Positions 10,802-22,665 of a stretch of 64,000 bases of DNA are shown piece after piece. A program made the position numbers and the translations under genes. Source of the DNA: Platerodrilus igneus (Eukaryota > Arthropoda > Insecta > Coleoptera > Lycidae); the NCBI GenBank assembly GCA_036346225.1, contig JARFIW010001452.1, forward strand, positions 310,001 through 374,000. The letters run 5' to 3'. The notes under the pieces were generated by a model. It had not been told where the DNA came from, ran no database searches, and was given only the letters and a program-made list of their open reading frames with translations. The stretch's first letter is position 1. The number at the start of each line of letters is the position of its first letter.

Positions 10802-11396
10802 TATACCTTACATGTGATTTTCCTATGCTACACCCGAAGGTACTACATTGGTCAGGAAGAAAGTTTGTTTTTACCTGAAAAATTTTGAATTTTGCCGAAC
10901 CCTTGATGTTTTAAGCAAGGTACGGATCTTTAACATGCGTGACAACACACACACACACACACACACACACGGGACCTCCATTTTACTTCTCATTCGAACG
11001 AGGGCTTATTTTTGTAAAAAATGCTCGTCTAACATTTTTCCAGCGGACCGTGTCGGGATTTGAACCCGGGACCTTGGGCGGAGTACTCACACGCGTATCA
11101 ACTACACCACGGAGCCGCCCCCTTCACATACTTTACATTTGATTTCTCAGTGCTCCACGTGAAGGTACATATTGGCCAGAAAGCGAGTTTTTCTTATGCC
11201 CGCAAATTTTGAATTTTGCCGAACCTTTGCTGTTTCTTGACAACACTTACACACGGGATCTCCACTTTACCTCTCATACGAACGAGGGCGTATTTTTGTG
11301 AAAAATGCCTACATAACAATTTTCAAGCGGACCGTGTCGGGATTTGAACCCGAGACGTTGGGCATGATATTCACACACATCACGGAGCCGTCGCCC
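10802..11396 (-). repeat. tRNA-derived SINE, two tandem copies
   Basis: Two head-to-tail minus-strand SINE copies (about 10802-11119 and 11120-11396). Each head shows an A-box-like TGGTGTAGTTG and a B-box GGGTTCAAATCC, followed by the body (GAGGTCCCGTGTGT, CACGCATGTTAAAGATCC, AAGGTTCGGCAAAATTC) and a tail ATGTGAAG that abuts the next head. The first copy contains an (AC)n run at 10944-10970. Pol III transcription would go leftward. Mobilisation would need a partner LINE. Confidence 0.85.
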
Positions 11397-11728
11397 CCTT
11401 CATATAACACCGAATATAGATGAAATAGGGTATACACTTAGAAAACAATAAAAGAGCAACCGAGTTAAATATAGGCTGTTGTGGGCATTTCAGGGAACTG
11501 TGTTGGCTAGCTGCGAACATAAATAAGTGGAGGTCCGCGTCCAACGAGTTTTAAGATAGAAACCCTAATGACGAAAAAATAGTATTGCACTAAAATTTAT
11601 GATCATTATAAACAACTACAGGTGTTAGTTTTGCAATATTTTCAACTAATGATTGTGCAAAAGGATTTATTTGAATCGGCGAATGTTTAAGTGTCGGGAT
11701 CCTGTTAACCGCAGGCTGCGTAACCCTC
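11397..11728 (+). repeat. RTE-type LINE 3' unit between two SINE arrays
   Basis: Begins CTTCATATAACACCGAATATAG, continues through a FRELCWLAANINKWR-like coding remnant (about 11490-11550) and the 3' UTR, and ends TAACCCTCTTCACATA, where the next SINE begins. It is the same unit as the preceding LINE end, so the SINEs sit at the equivalent point in two successive units. Confidence 0.7.
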
Positions 11729-14170
11729 TTCACATAGCCTATTCTTATTTTCCAATGCTCCACCCGAAGGTACTACATTGACCAGAAAGCAAGTTTTCTT
11801 ACCTGAAAATTTTAAATTTTGCCGAACCTTCCTGTTGCAAGCAAGGCAGTGATCTTTAACGTGCCTGACAACACTCACTTAGGTATCTTCTATTTTGCCT
11901 CTCATCCGAACGAGAGCGTACTTTTGTGAAAAGTGCGCACCTAACATTTTTCAAGCGCACCGTGTCGGATTTGAACCCGGGACCTTGGGCACAGTAGTCA
12001 TACGCATACTACCTACACCTTACATGTGATTTTCCTATGCTCCACCCGAAGGTACTGCATTGGCCACGAAACGAGTCTTTTACCTGGGAAATTTGGAATA
12101 TTGCCGAACCCTTGCTGTTCCAAACAAGGTAGGGATCTTTAACGTGCGTGGTAACACTCATACACGGGACCTCCATTTTACCTCTCATCCGAGCGAGGGT
12201 GTATTTTTGTGAAAAATGCTTGCCTAACATTTTTCAAGTGGACCGTATCGGGATTCGAACCCGGGACCTTAGGCGTAGTAGTCACACACACACCAACTAC
12301 GCCACGGATCTGCCATTCTAGCTACACCACGGAGCCGCCTTGCTTGCCTCTTCATATATCTTACATTTGATTTTCCAATGCTCCACCAGAAGGTACTACA
12401 TTGGGCAGGAAGCGAGTTCTTTTTTACCTGGAAATTTTGAATTTTGCCGAACCCTTGCTGTTTCAAGCAAGGCAGGGATCTTTAACGTGCGTGACAACAC
12501 TCATACACGGGACCTCAATTTTATCTTTCATCTGAACGAGGGCGTATTTTTATGAAAAATGCTCGCCTACTATTTTTCAAGCGGACTGTCAGGATTTTAA
12601 CCCGGGACCTTGGACATAGTAGTCACATGCATACCAACTACACCATGGAGCCACCTCCTCTTCACATACCGTGCATTTACATTTCCAGTGCTCCACTGTA
12701 CTACATTGGCCAGGAGGCGAGTTTTTTGTTGTCTGAAAATTTAGAATTTTGCCGAACCCTTGCCGTTTCAGGCAAGGTAGGGATCTTTAACGTGCGTGAC
12801 AACACTTACACACGGAACCTCCATTTAACGTCTGATCCGAACGAGGGCGCAATTTTTGTTAAAAATGCTCACCTGCCATTTTTCAAGCAGTCGGCTGTGT
12901 CGGGATTCGAACCCAGGACCTTGGGATCCGTAGTCTTACGCTTACTACATTGATCCACAGCGACGCCTGTCTTCACATACGGTGCATTTACATTTCCAAT
13001 GCTTCACCCGAACGTACTACATTGGCCAGGACGAGAATGTTTGTTTTCTGGAAATTTAGAATTTTGCCGAACCTTGTCATTCAAGGCAAGGTAGGGATCT
13101 TTAACGTGCGTGACAACACTCACACACGGGACTTCCATTTAACTTCTGATCCGAACGAGGGCGTAATTTTTGTGAAAAATGCTCACCTGCCATTTTTCAA
13201 GCAGTCGGCCGTGTCGGGATTCGAACCCAGGACCTTGGGTTCCGTAGTCTTACGCTTACTACGTTGATCCACGGCGACGTCTCCTCTTCACATACCTTAC
13301 ACGTGTTTTTACAATGCTTCACCCGAAGGTACTACATTGGCCAGGAAACGAGTTTTATTTTTACCTGGAAAATTTAGAATTTTGCCGAACCCTTGCTGTT
13401 CCAAGCAAGGTAGGTATCTTTAACGTGCGTGACAACACACATACGGAACCTCCATCTTACCTCTCATCCGAACGAAGGCGTATTTTTGTGAAAAATGCTT
13501 GCCTGACATTTTACAAACGGACCGTGTCGTGATTCGAACCCGGGACCTTGGGCGTAGTAGTCACATGCATACCAACTACGCCACGGAGCCGCCTCCTTTA
13601 CATACCGTTCATTTACATTTCCAATGCTCCACCCGTAGGTACTACATTGGCCAGGAGGCGAGTTTTTTGTTGCCTGGAAATTTAGAATTTTGCCGAACCC
13701 TTGCCGTTCCAGGCAAGGTAGGGATCTTTAACGTGCATGACAACACTCACACACGAAACCTCCATTTAACCTCTCATCCGAATGAGGGCGTAAATTTTGT
13801 GAAAAATGCTCACCTGTCAATTTTTCAAGCAGTCGGCCGTGTCGGGATTTGAACCCGGAACCTTGGGATCCGTAGTCTTATGCTTACTACATTGATCCAC
13901 GGCGACGCCCTCCTTTACATACCGTTCATTTACATTTCCAATGCTTCACCCGAAGGTACTACATTGGCTAGGAGACGAGTTTTTGTTGCCTGGAAATTTA
14001 TAATTTTGCCGAACCCTTGCCCTTCCAGGCAAGGTTGGGATCTTTAACGTGCGTGACAACACTCACACACGGAACCTCCATTTAACCTCTCATCCGAACG
14101 AGGACGTAATTTTTGTGAAAAATGCTCACCTGCCATTTTTCAAGCAATCGGCCTTGTCGGGATTTGAACC
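11729..14170 (-). repeat. Head-to-tail array of about eight tRNA-derived SINE copies
   Basis: Approximate copies: 11729-12016, 12017-12345, 12346-12655, 12656-12967, 12968-13283, 13284-13592, 13593-13909 and 13910-14170; the period is about 310 bp. Two head types occur. Type A (12017, 12346, 13284) reads CGGCTCCGTGGCGTAGTTGG before the B box. Type B (12656, 12968, 13593 and the truncated 13910 copy) reads GGCGTCGCCGTGGATCAATG, with GACTACGGATCCCAAGG. All keep GGGTTCGAATCCC or close variants. The bodies are nearly collinear (CTCGTTCGGATGAGAGG, CACGCACGTTAAAGATCCCT). Copy 12017-12345 has a partly duplicated head (12290-12340). Unbroken tandem SINE arrays of this length are unusual. Confidence 0.85.
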
Positions 14171-14785
14171 TCCTTTACATACCACTGAATATCGATAAAA
14201 TAGGATATAGTTAATAAAACAATAGAAGGAGTACCGAGCTGAATCTGACAAGAAAGAGTAGGGTCTATGTCCGAAGACAACAAACATAGAAACAAGGAAA
14301 GAATAGTTGAAAGCATATGTGTGGAGCACAGTACTGTATGGCTATGAAATAAGGATAGTACAAAGAGCAGACAGGAAAAAGTGGAAGCCTTTTAGAATGT
14401 GGTGCTTAAGATGTATGATATCATACGATAGAATGTGATAGCATAAACAGACAAAGTTAATAACTAAGAGGTTTTAGAAATAGTATGGAAAGAAAGATAT
14501 TTGTGGAAAACAAAATAAGAATAGAAATAGAAGGACAGGATATGTTTTAATTCATTTAGGGAATAGTGCGGGATATATTACAAGCAGAGATAGGAAAAAA
14601 AGAGAGGTAAATATAGACCCAGATCAAATTATTGAACGCAGATAGTGAATGATGTGGGATGTGGGAATTTTAAGGAAAAATGTAGGTTAACTCGGAATAT
14701 GAAACAGTGGAGGTAAACGATCGCGTCTAATTAGTTCCAGGACTAAACACCTAATGATGATGATGATGAACAAAAATTTAGAGTT
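14171..14785 (+). repeat. RTE-type LINE C-terminal coding remnant with TGATGATGA tail
   Basis: Joins at 14171 to the second half of a LINE 3' unit (ACCACTGAATATCG), then switches near 14240 into decayed RT C-terminal coding sequence: a VWSTVLYGYEI-like stretch at 14310-14350, LECGA at 14395, RDRKKRE near 14600. It ends with a TGATGATGATGATGA tail (about 14757-14770). The minus-strand fragment near 42.4 kb shows the same join. Confidence 0.65.
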
Positions 14786-15510
14786 TCTCGGGGAATTTTA
14801 AACTACAAAAAAAAATAAACTACACTGGCAGAAATTTAGATAAATGTACAGTTCTTTGAATATGGTTTTCAAAAACTTCTTAATAACATTACAATAGCCA
14901 AAATCAGAATAACTAAAGCGTAAACTAATGTCTAGTCATTGTAGGTTCTAAATACTCTAAAAAATCTGCGTATATATGTAATTGTTAAGCATCTATATAA
15001 GGTTTGAAGAAAATGCCTTTAAAAATTTATCTTAAATTAAATATCGCAAAAACGTTAAAAATTAAATTAAAGTTATATATTTATTAAAGTTCTCCTAAGT
15101 GCAAAAATTTTTTCACCTCCATGGATCTCAAAAAGTCTATTAAAAATTAAGTACGGCCGACTTTGCCTGGCTTCACACCTTGCTAAATCAACCAATTAAA
15201 GACCACAAATGAAATATTATTCATTTTTACTAGGATAACTATCGACTCGGAGGAGGCGGTGGCATTTATGTTTTTTAAATCTGCAGCTTCTTGAACAACA
15301 ATTAGTCTTATTCGTAAAGTAGTATTTGCTCTTGGAGTCGAATATTGTAATTTTCCGAAAAAGTTTCATAACCCCAATTTCGGCTGCTTTTCGATATGGT
15401 GACTCATAGCATTCAGATGAGTTATCAAGACTTCTCCTGACTGGGATCGTAATTAGAGGTTTTTGCCAAATTTGATCCAAGGTATTTTATCAAACGAAGA
15501 TGCGTAGATA
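14786..15510. other. AT-rich stretch; one unsupported small open frame
   Basis: Contains an 87-codon minus-strand open frame (15480-15217) with a CCSRSCRFKKHKCH stretch. I do not recognise it and it has no supporting context. The rest shows nothing. Confidence 0.35.
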
Positions 15511-16361
15511 GTATGTTACGGTATACCGTGCGGACAATGAAGGCAACGTAATTAGTTCTCAGCGCTTAGCTCAACAAACAAGGGATTGGATAAATGCTGT
15601 GCTAAGTAACTAGTCGGTGGGGTGTTGTCGTAGAAAGGAAATCCTCAAGACCGATTTCTCCCGGAGGATTTTACACAGTAGTTCAAGTTGATGTGTATTA
15701 TATTTTTCATTTCCGAAGATTCATCCTAATGTTCAACCTCTTTAATTATAGTATTTTCATGATTCAGTCTTCAATTTAGTCTCCCGTTAAAAAATTATAC
15801 AACGGTTACAACAACTTCATTTGTTGTTAGAAAATCAATGTCATATACATAAACGTAAACAAAACAATCACTTTCTTATCATAGTAATAATCCACCATTT
15901 TAAAGGTTGTTCTTTCTTCACTTCATGTTTTGTATTTCGTTTATTATTGTAGTATTAAAACTATCGTAAGAAAGTGATTGTTTTGTTTACGATTATATAC
16001 ATGACGTTTATTTTATCACAATGGATATAAGTTGTGTGAGTTTTTTTGTATCAATCGTGTTAACGGGAAACTGTATTGAAGACTGAATTAACCGCAAAAT
16101 ACAATAATTAAAAAGGTTGAGCATTAAGATGAATATTTGGAGATGAAAAATATGGCTTCAACTTGAACTATTACTGTGTGAAATCATCCGGGGCGAATTA
16201 GTGTTGAGGTGTTTCCTTCTTTCTATTTTCTACAACCTCTCCCGCTCTACGACTAGCTAAATAAACGGCGTTCTTCCTGTCCCTTTTTTGTTGTGGTAAA
16301 CTATGTGGGCTAAATACGTTGCTGTCGTTGCTCCTTACTAGTCCGCACAGTATACCGTAAC
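15511..16361. mobile_element. Foldback element with ~390-bp imperfect inverted arms
   Basis: The left arm (about 15514-15895) and right arm (about 15962-16360) are inverted copies separated by ~65 bases. The outer ends share GTTACGGTATACYGTGCGGA. Middle parts share GAAGACTGAAT / ATTCAGTCTTC and GGTTGAGCATTA. The inner ends share GTAAACAAAACAATCACTTT almost perfectly. No transposase is visible inside. Long interrupted inverted arms fit a foldback-type or large MITE element. Confidence 0.75.
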
Positions 16362-16737
16362 CTATTTTCAGTTCACATAAATGCGCCGATGTGCCATCAT
16401 GAACAAGAATAACTAGAAAATAAGGTAGAAAGGAAAAGTAAGTAAATACCAGCCACAAATCAACCAGAAGTCAAATCATTAAAATATTACTGCGAACCAC
16501 AGAACAATTTAGAGTGTACCCGCAATATAGGGTTAAAAAAAAATAAATTTGAAGTTCCACGATTGACGGACGGGAGAAGGGAGAAACTATAATTATCGGC
16601 GAGAACCTGTGTCTGATAATCCGGAGTGAAATAAAAATATTCTTGGATCAGATTAAACGAATAATAAAACGGGTATAACTACAGATAATGCCCAGGACAA
16701 AAGAGTGAGTAAGAAAAAACTCGGGTATGCCAAAATA

Positions 16738-16885
16738 TGTTACGTATACATACAGTACGGACAAGGAATGGAGTAACGAAAGTAACGTAATTAACCCGCA
16801 CCGCTCATAACAACAAAAAAAGGACCGGAAGAAGGCCCTGCTAAACAACCAGTCTTGAATTAGGGGTTCGTAGGAAAAAAAAAAG
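16738..16885 (+). repeat. Extra direct copy of the foldback terminal sequence
   Basis: Reads TGTTACGTATACATACAGTACGGAC and continues with AACGTAATTA and AACAACAAAAAAAGGACCGG, matching the outer part of the foldback arms. A partial second element or a duplicated arm. Confidence 0.6.
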
Positions 16886-16889
16886 GGCG

Positions 16890-19800
16890 AAAAACCTTAA
16901 CACCAATTTTTTCTTATAGTTGATTGCCTATCTAAGCGCTTGTAATTATACAAGTATAGCAAACGCCAATTAAATTATTGGGACTGGATGGTGTTTTTAC
17001 AGTAATGAGACATTCAATTGTTTTGAAGATCCAGGTATAAACGTTAAAAGCATAAGATTTACATACAAATTAGAGAATAATGGATACACTAGTAATGATA
17101 AATAAATTTAGACAGACTATTATAAATGGCGCAATAAACTAAGATTTTATATTTATAGAAACGAAACCGATGAAAATCGCTTGAGTTTATTTTCTAACAA
17201 ATGCTGTTCATAACAAGCTGATATCTTTTAATTTTATAGTTAATAAATTAATTCAATTTTGCTGAAATAAAAATAGATTTAGTAAAGTACTTGCACTTAT
17301 TAACCAAATAGTGGATTACAATGGTTTACTTACTTACTATTATTCTAAAAAATGTTAAAATAGATACAACATCCGTAGATCAATCCCCTTGCAACCAATC
17401 ACACTAAGGACAGCGTTAACATGTCCCACTTCCTCTTAATCGAGCTTTTAAGGCTCTTAAAAAGATATATAAACAAGTTGTTTTCAAAATTTTGTTTACA
17501 TGTACCAACAAAATTAAACAATTGTTGAGTGACTTAAGAACAAAATGGGCAGATTGCAAAATTCAGAGCTTTACGGGATTAGTTGTTGGGAAGAGTATGT
17601 TTTCAAAACTACTAACCAAACGTAGAGAATTGTAACAACTACGATTAATTGACAAATTGCTCATTTCAAATAAGGTAAATGAAAAAGATCCTAAGCATCC
17701 AAGTATATTTTTGAAACCAGACATCCTGTTAACATTTAGAATGTCAAACTGGTTGAAGCTGTACCTACGTGTTCTTTCTTGGATGCTTAAAACTTATTGA
17801 AAGGATCTCTCAAAATACAATAAAGTCGATAATTTCATATCGTTTAACTTTTTCTATCGTTGTAACAATAAAAAAATTGCAAAGTTTGTGCTGTTTTTGC
17901 TCAAGTAGTTTTCAAAGTAACTTAAATTAGGTTTTTAGCAATAGGATTAATTCTCTTTATGTGAGGATAACATTCTTAAGTGATCAATTCAATATTGGTT
18001 ATATGTTTCACTTTAACCAAGGTGCCGAGGAAAATATTCTCAAAAGATTCCCTATACAACTTTATAATTTAATTTTTAAAGACTTTCCATATGTTATGAT
18101 GAGTTAGTTGTCGAAATATATAGCTTGTTTAAAATAATTTAGGGTCTTTCTTATTATATTTAACTTGACTTTGATTGTGACACAAAGAAATTAGTCTAGA
18201 CTTTATAGTTTTATCATTCAAAATAGTAGCTAAATGACTTAAGATGAAAAGATTTTTGAGAATGTACACTTGAAGATAACTATAATTAAGGGTTTTCCTA
18301 CTTGCAATACTTGGGCTTTATGAAGGTTTTGATTTATATAAAATGTATAAATCGTATATATATAACGAGTAACTTCCAAGTATGTAGTAACTAATTTCAG
18401 AAAAATAGATAAATTATTGTAATTTTTTTAAATTACAAATTACCATATCTCCTTTGTTGGCTAATTTTTTTAAAATATGGAACCTTGTGAGAAACGCAGA
18501 TAGGTACTTTACATGTATATTTGTAAAAGAATCCTAAACCATTATTTGGGCAAATAGAAGAAAATCAAAACCAAAATTTGTAACAATCCTTTGCACAAAA
18601 AATGCCTACCCTAAATTTACAAATAGCAATATGTTGTAAATTATACATTCAAATGCGTTTCTCTAAATTTTACAAGAACCTATATTTCTTACTTGGACTA
18701 TTCTTGTCTGAAGTCTTTACTACGCTGTTCTGCAGCATAACAAGAACATACAATGATCGTCTTAAAGTTATTTGCCATTAGGTTAAACGTCTCTTTACTT
18801 TTAAAAGCTTTAGTTTTTATACGCATTTTTTGCCCCACGCAAATTCCATGAACCGAAATGTCCGGTTAGCAATTTACTCCACATAAACAAAAAATTATTT
18901 CAGATAAGTGGACCAGTAAAAACTGATCACCGCTAGAAGGCTATTAAAGAAGGGTTTTATTGCTTTACGGTACCACCAACGTGCGTGTCTGTTTGTTTGC
19001 ATTTGGATATAAGTCCGTTAGTCCGTTACGCAATTCTTCTACATATTTTTAAAGTAGATATTCTGACAGGCACTATTTTTGAATCATAAAAAACCTTCGA
19101 AATGACCGTCAATCTTCAGCACTTTAGATACTCAAACAGGATGAATCATTTTAGGAGTTAGTTTCAACAAATACGTGTTGAACAGAAGTGGTGTTTTTGA
19201 TGTTTGTTTATAAGATATGTGTAAGTAATAATAATTAAGAATAATAGAGAATACAATTTATAATAACAGAATGAAAGTAAGCAATTATTTTAGAAGCACC
19301 CGTATTATTGTTTCCGATTTGCGTAGACACGAGTGAGTGCTAAATTTAAAGTTCTCTAATTTATACTCTTACCGATTCATGCTACGGATGTAAGCGCTTC
19401 ATTAATATTGCCGCAGAAGATAAGCAAGGTTGTAATATAAAAACTTGTTAAATATTTAGTATAGAAGTTGTTATATATGGCCTTTGATGGAAATTATTTT
19501 ATCTACCACAAATATATAAATCGTATATTATTTTATACGTATTTGATATATAATTCTATATATTAATTTGCAACGGCAATAATAAGTCGAGTATAATGAT
19601 AATTATTCCTCTTGTAAACCAATTAGAAAATAGTATCTGCTTCATAGTTTCTGTGAAAATTACTACATCCCTGAAGTCAGATCGGAAACCAAAGGCTTAA
19701 TCAAAATGCGTTTAATTGCCTCAATAGAAATAATCCTGGATAAAGTATAGTATATAACTCGCTATAATGGCCAATATTACCTGAAATGATTACACCCCTC

Positions 19801-19960
19801 GCTCGCTTTGCTCCCTCGTGGTGTAACCTTCTCTTCGGAAACAGATAGCTGTAAGTGCCGTTGTATAATATATTTTTGTAAGTTTATACATATTATTATT
19901 TAATTATTTATTATTAATTATTTAATAACTCAGTATCATCTATGGACTGCAATTATATGT
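16890..19960. other. 3 kb of AT-rich DNA, nothing recognised
   Basis: I see no credible gene, RNA gene or repeat shared with other parts of the window. The open frames are short and lack motifs. Confidence 0.5.
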
Positions 19961-20168
19961 AAATTTAAATATTAAAAACTATATACAACACGCACTGAAA
20001 CACAATTTAGGATTGAAACCACCAATACACTTTCTCAAATGAATTCGCTTTTTAATAGGGCATTAAAATCATATAATGCTTTAGCTGCAGAAGTTGATCT
20101 TTTTTTTTCTTCACCAAAAACTTTTAAAACCTCCGTATTACTGCTGCTGAATAGTGTAGATATTTAAG

Positions 20169-20170
<2 letters not shown>

Positions 20171-20212
<42 letters not shown>
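20171..20212. repeat. (AT)n microsatellite
   Basis: Pure AT tract on the left side of the inverted-repeat element. Confidence 0.9.
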
Positions 20213-20217
<5 letters not shown>

Positions 20218-20267
20218 GAGAAGAATAATCCACATTTGGAATGCAAATGAATGCTTAATATATATTA

Positions 20268-20447
20268 ATAGTTATTAAGATGAAATGAAAACCCAACTTT
20301 GTATTTAGCGCACTGATCCGGAGAATCAGAGGTTGCAGGTTCAAATCCTGCTGTAGCCGTTCTTTTAGTGGTTTTCAATTACTAGTTCGATTTGAAATGG
20401 TAATTCAACTTTAAATACAAAGTTGGGTTTTCATTTCATCTTAATAA

Positions 20448-20451
<4 letters not shown>
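20268..20451. mobile_element. Small inverted-repeat element carrying a tRNA 3' half
   Basis: Two perfect 40-base inverted arms (20268-20307 and 20412-20451, beginning ATAGTTATTAAGATGAAATG) enclose ~104 bases. These contain an anticodon-type hairpin (CTGAT, seven-base loop, ATCAG), a five-pair T stem with TTCAAAT loop, the acceptor 3' strand and a TTCTTTT run resembling a Pol III terminator. The D arm and 5' acceptor strand are missing. AT microsatellites abut both ends. Confidence 0.7.
20314..20360 (+). tRNA. Partial tRNA (3' half), pseudogene
   Basis: Anticodon stem CTGAT/ATCAG with loop CCGGAGA, a short variable segment, T arm GCAGG-TTCAAAT-CCTGC and TGTAGCC as the acceptor 3' strand. The loop lacks the usual U at position 33, and no 5' half precedes it. 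It cannot encode a working tRNA. The isotype is uncertain (arginine- or serine-like). Confidence 0.45.

Positions 20452-20452
<1 letters not shown>

Positions 20453-20503
<51 letters not shown>
20453..20503. repeat. (AT)n microsatellite
   Basis: Pure AT tract flanking the inverted-repeat element on the right. Confidence 0.9.
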
Positions 20504-20505
<2 letters not shown>

Positions 20506-20699
20506 CAATAAATTACTATTCATCCAACTTTAGTTTCTATCTACCATTGAGACACGTTTGTTTAGATTTAGTTTTGTAGATATCATACTTCTTTTTCTTT
20601 TTTTCTATGTTTAGTGTTATTGTGGCGTCCTGTAATTGGAACTGTTTATCAGTTCTGTTGGTCGCCCTGTTTATATAAATAAATAAATAAATATCACTT

Positions 20700-22622
20700 A
20701 AAATTTTCCTTTCTAATATGTTAAAAAGTTTATTTTAATTATATTTAAAAATTCTTTTTTCAGAACACTTATACAATTATTGAAAATGTTGCTTTAAGCT
20801 TGCTTCGCCAACACAGGTCTGCGCCGAGAGCTTATGGGCCCTTACACACATTTTCTCGTACGTTTTAAATTTTCGTTACGTGATACACAATGGTACACAA
20901 TTAATAAAAAATGTTCTATTCATTGTTTCATGTTTATTTAAGACGATTTATAAAATTTAAAGGTTGCCTTATACAAGGAAACTGGATATATAAACGGAAT
21001 TGTATTGACCATTACATTGGATAGAATAACACCAAGAGATAAAATAAATTAGAACTAATGTTAAGTGATTGGAACTTTTCTTGCTTTGTTTTATCAGATT
21101 GTTGAATTAAATCCTTAATATTTAATTCTTTTAGTAGATCGGCTTCTATAGATATTATGGCACGAATACTTAGTCAATTTTGTTGCATCCTCAATTTTGA
21201 ATAGTTTCTCGCACGGCATTGTTAATCAATTATGTAAAATGATACAAGTATTTGGAAAAGATAAACGAAACTTTTCATTGTCACATACTTTAAATTTTCT
21301 ATGGGTGATGTAAAATGTTTCCTTCAATACCTTGTAAGAATTTCAATTCTTTTGCAGTTTGTATTGCAATTATAGCACTTATACTAAGATTTAACACAGT
21401 TAATTGTATTTACAATGAATAATTATCAATTATTGTAAGTGTAAAAAAATCGGGATAGATTTTTCTTTTGGAGTTTTACTTAACCTATTGAGAATTCTTA
21501 TATAATTGTAACAAGCCCAGGGTAAGGTTGGATGAAAAACGGCTTTTAGAAAAAGAAAACTCTTAAGACTTTTAGCTAACTGAGTTTTTAACCAATGGTC
21601 GCATGAGATTGGGTCAGTGGGTTTATTAAAGTTGGAAAAATAAGATAGTGGACGCCACCTAAATTTGTTATAAAGCAACTGACTAAATCAATTTACTTAA
21701 AGGGAAAATTTGGAAACCTAAATTTTCTCTAACCTCTTTAAGAATTAAGTTTAATTACCACCTATATGTTACTTACTTCTTTACTGCACTAACGAAGTTC
21801 TAGGATGACTCTGAAACATAATTACTACTAACAAAGATATCATTTATTTAATAATCCTGTATCTACACAAAGTCCTTATTTTTGTTTCAAATAGTTATCA
21901 CTGAATCGTTGTATGATTTGTAGTGAATGAATTCTTTCAACAGTCTTAAAATCTTTGGAGAAATTAGATATTTATGAAACAATGAACTGAAGTAAAAATT
22001 AATTTTATATTCTCATTTACACAATTATGTACATTATTAATGCAATTCAATAAAAGTTAAATTCTTATGAATGTAATTACTGTATTACTCAGAAGATGTA
22101 AAGCAAAATTTTTAAGTTTTAATTCTACTGAATCTTAATTTGGATTCTGAATTTTGTTAACAATATTTAATTTATGCTTAATAGTCCGGTGTAGCGCTAC
22201 GTAAGACTGTACATGTCATTTAAACTTCTCAACATGCAAAAAATTAGTAGTTAGTTAATCTTAATTTAAAATTTCATTTTTCTGGAATAAGAGCACGTAA
22301 ATTGAACATCTTGAGATAAAGTTTGTAGTAAACAAGATAAGCAATGTCATTTAGTTTTAACATTAAATTTTGCAAACAACAGGCAACAATGATTTATTTA
22401 TACTATTTATTTTTTCATACATAGTCGGCAAGAAATAATTTATAAATTTGAGCACGTGATTAATGAAATAAAATCATTCTATATATCATAAATATTATAC
22501 TTTTAAAAAGGGTGTCTCTTTTTTACCAAGTATGTTACTAAATTATTCGTAAACGGTTGGCTAAGTACTTGCATATAACAGAGCATAAAGTAATCTACAA
22601 CCATTCAACAATTAAACACTAC

Positions 22623-22665
<43 letters not shown>

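Larger units (their letters stand above)
19965..20693 (+). repeat. 3' end of a non-LTR (I/Jockey/CR1-type) retrotransposon
   Basis: A short coding remnant at 19985-20167 reads TRTETQFRIETTNTLSQ, then FNRALKSYNALAAEV and SPKTFKTSVL. This is the style of C-terminus seen in I/Jockey/CR1 ORF2 proteins, ending in a stop at 20167. The 3' UTR resumes at about 20505 with TGTAATTGGAACTG and GGTCGCCCTGTTTATATAAA, followed by an ATAAATAAATAAATA tail. The UTR is interrupted by AT repeats and a small inverted-repeat element. Confidence 0.55.

Noticed and set aside
11048..11118. tRNA-like segments in the 10.8-14.2 kb array as functional tRNA genes
   Set aside because: The A and B boxes are present but each continues into a ~240-bp SINE body and the acceptor stems do not pair as in a tRNA.
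12269..13852. Series of short open frames across the SINE array with similar translations (CRTLAVSGKVGIFNVRDNTH)
   Set aside because: They are the complement or read-through of tRNA-derived SINE copies; repetition comes from the array, not from a protein family.
15217..15480. 87-codon minus-strand frame with a Cys/His-rich CCSRSCRFKKHKCH
   Set aside because: No recognised family and no splice or promoter context; not supported as a gene.
21405..21432. TTGTATTTACAATGAATAATTATCAA resembling sequence beside the Mag-like LTR at 27512
   Set aside because: Only about 25 bases, without the rest of the LTR; may be chance or a tiny fragment.
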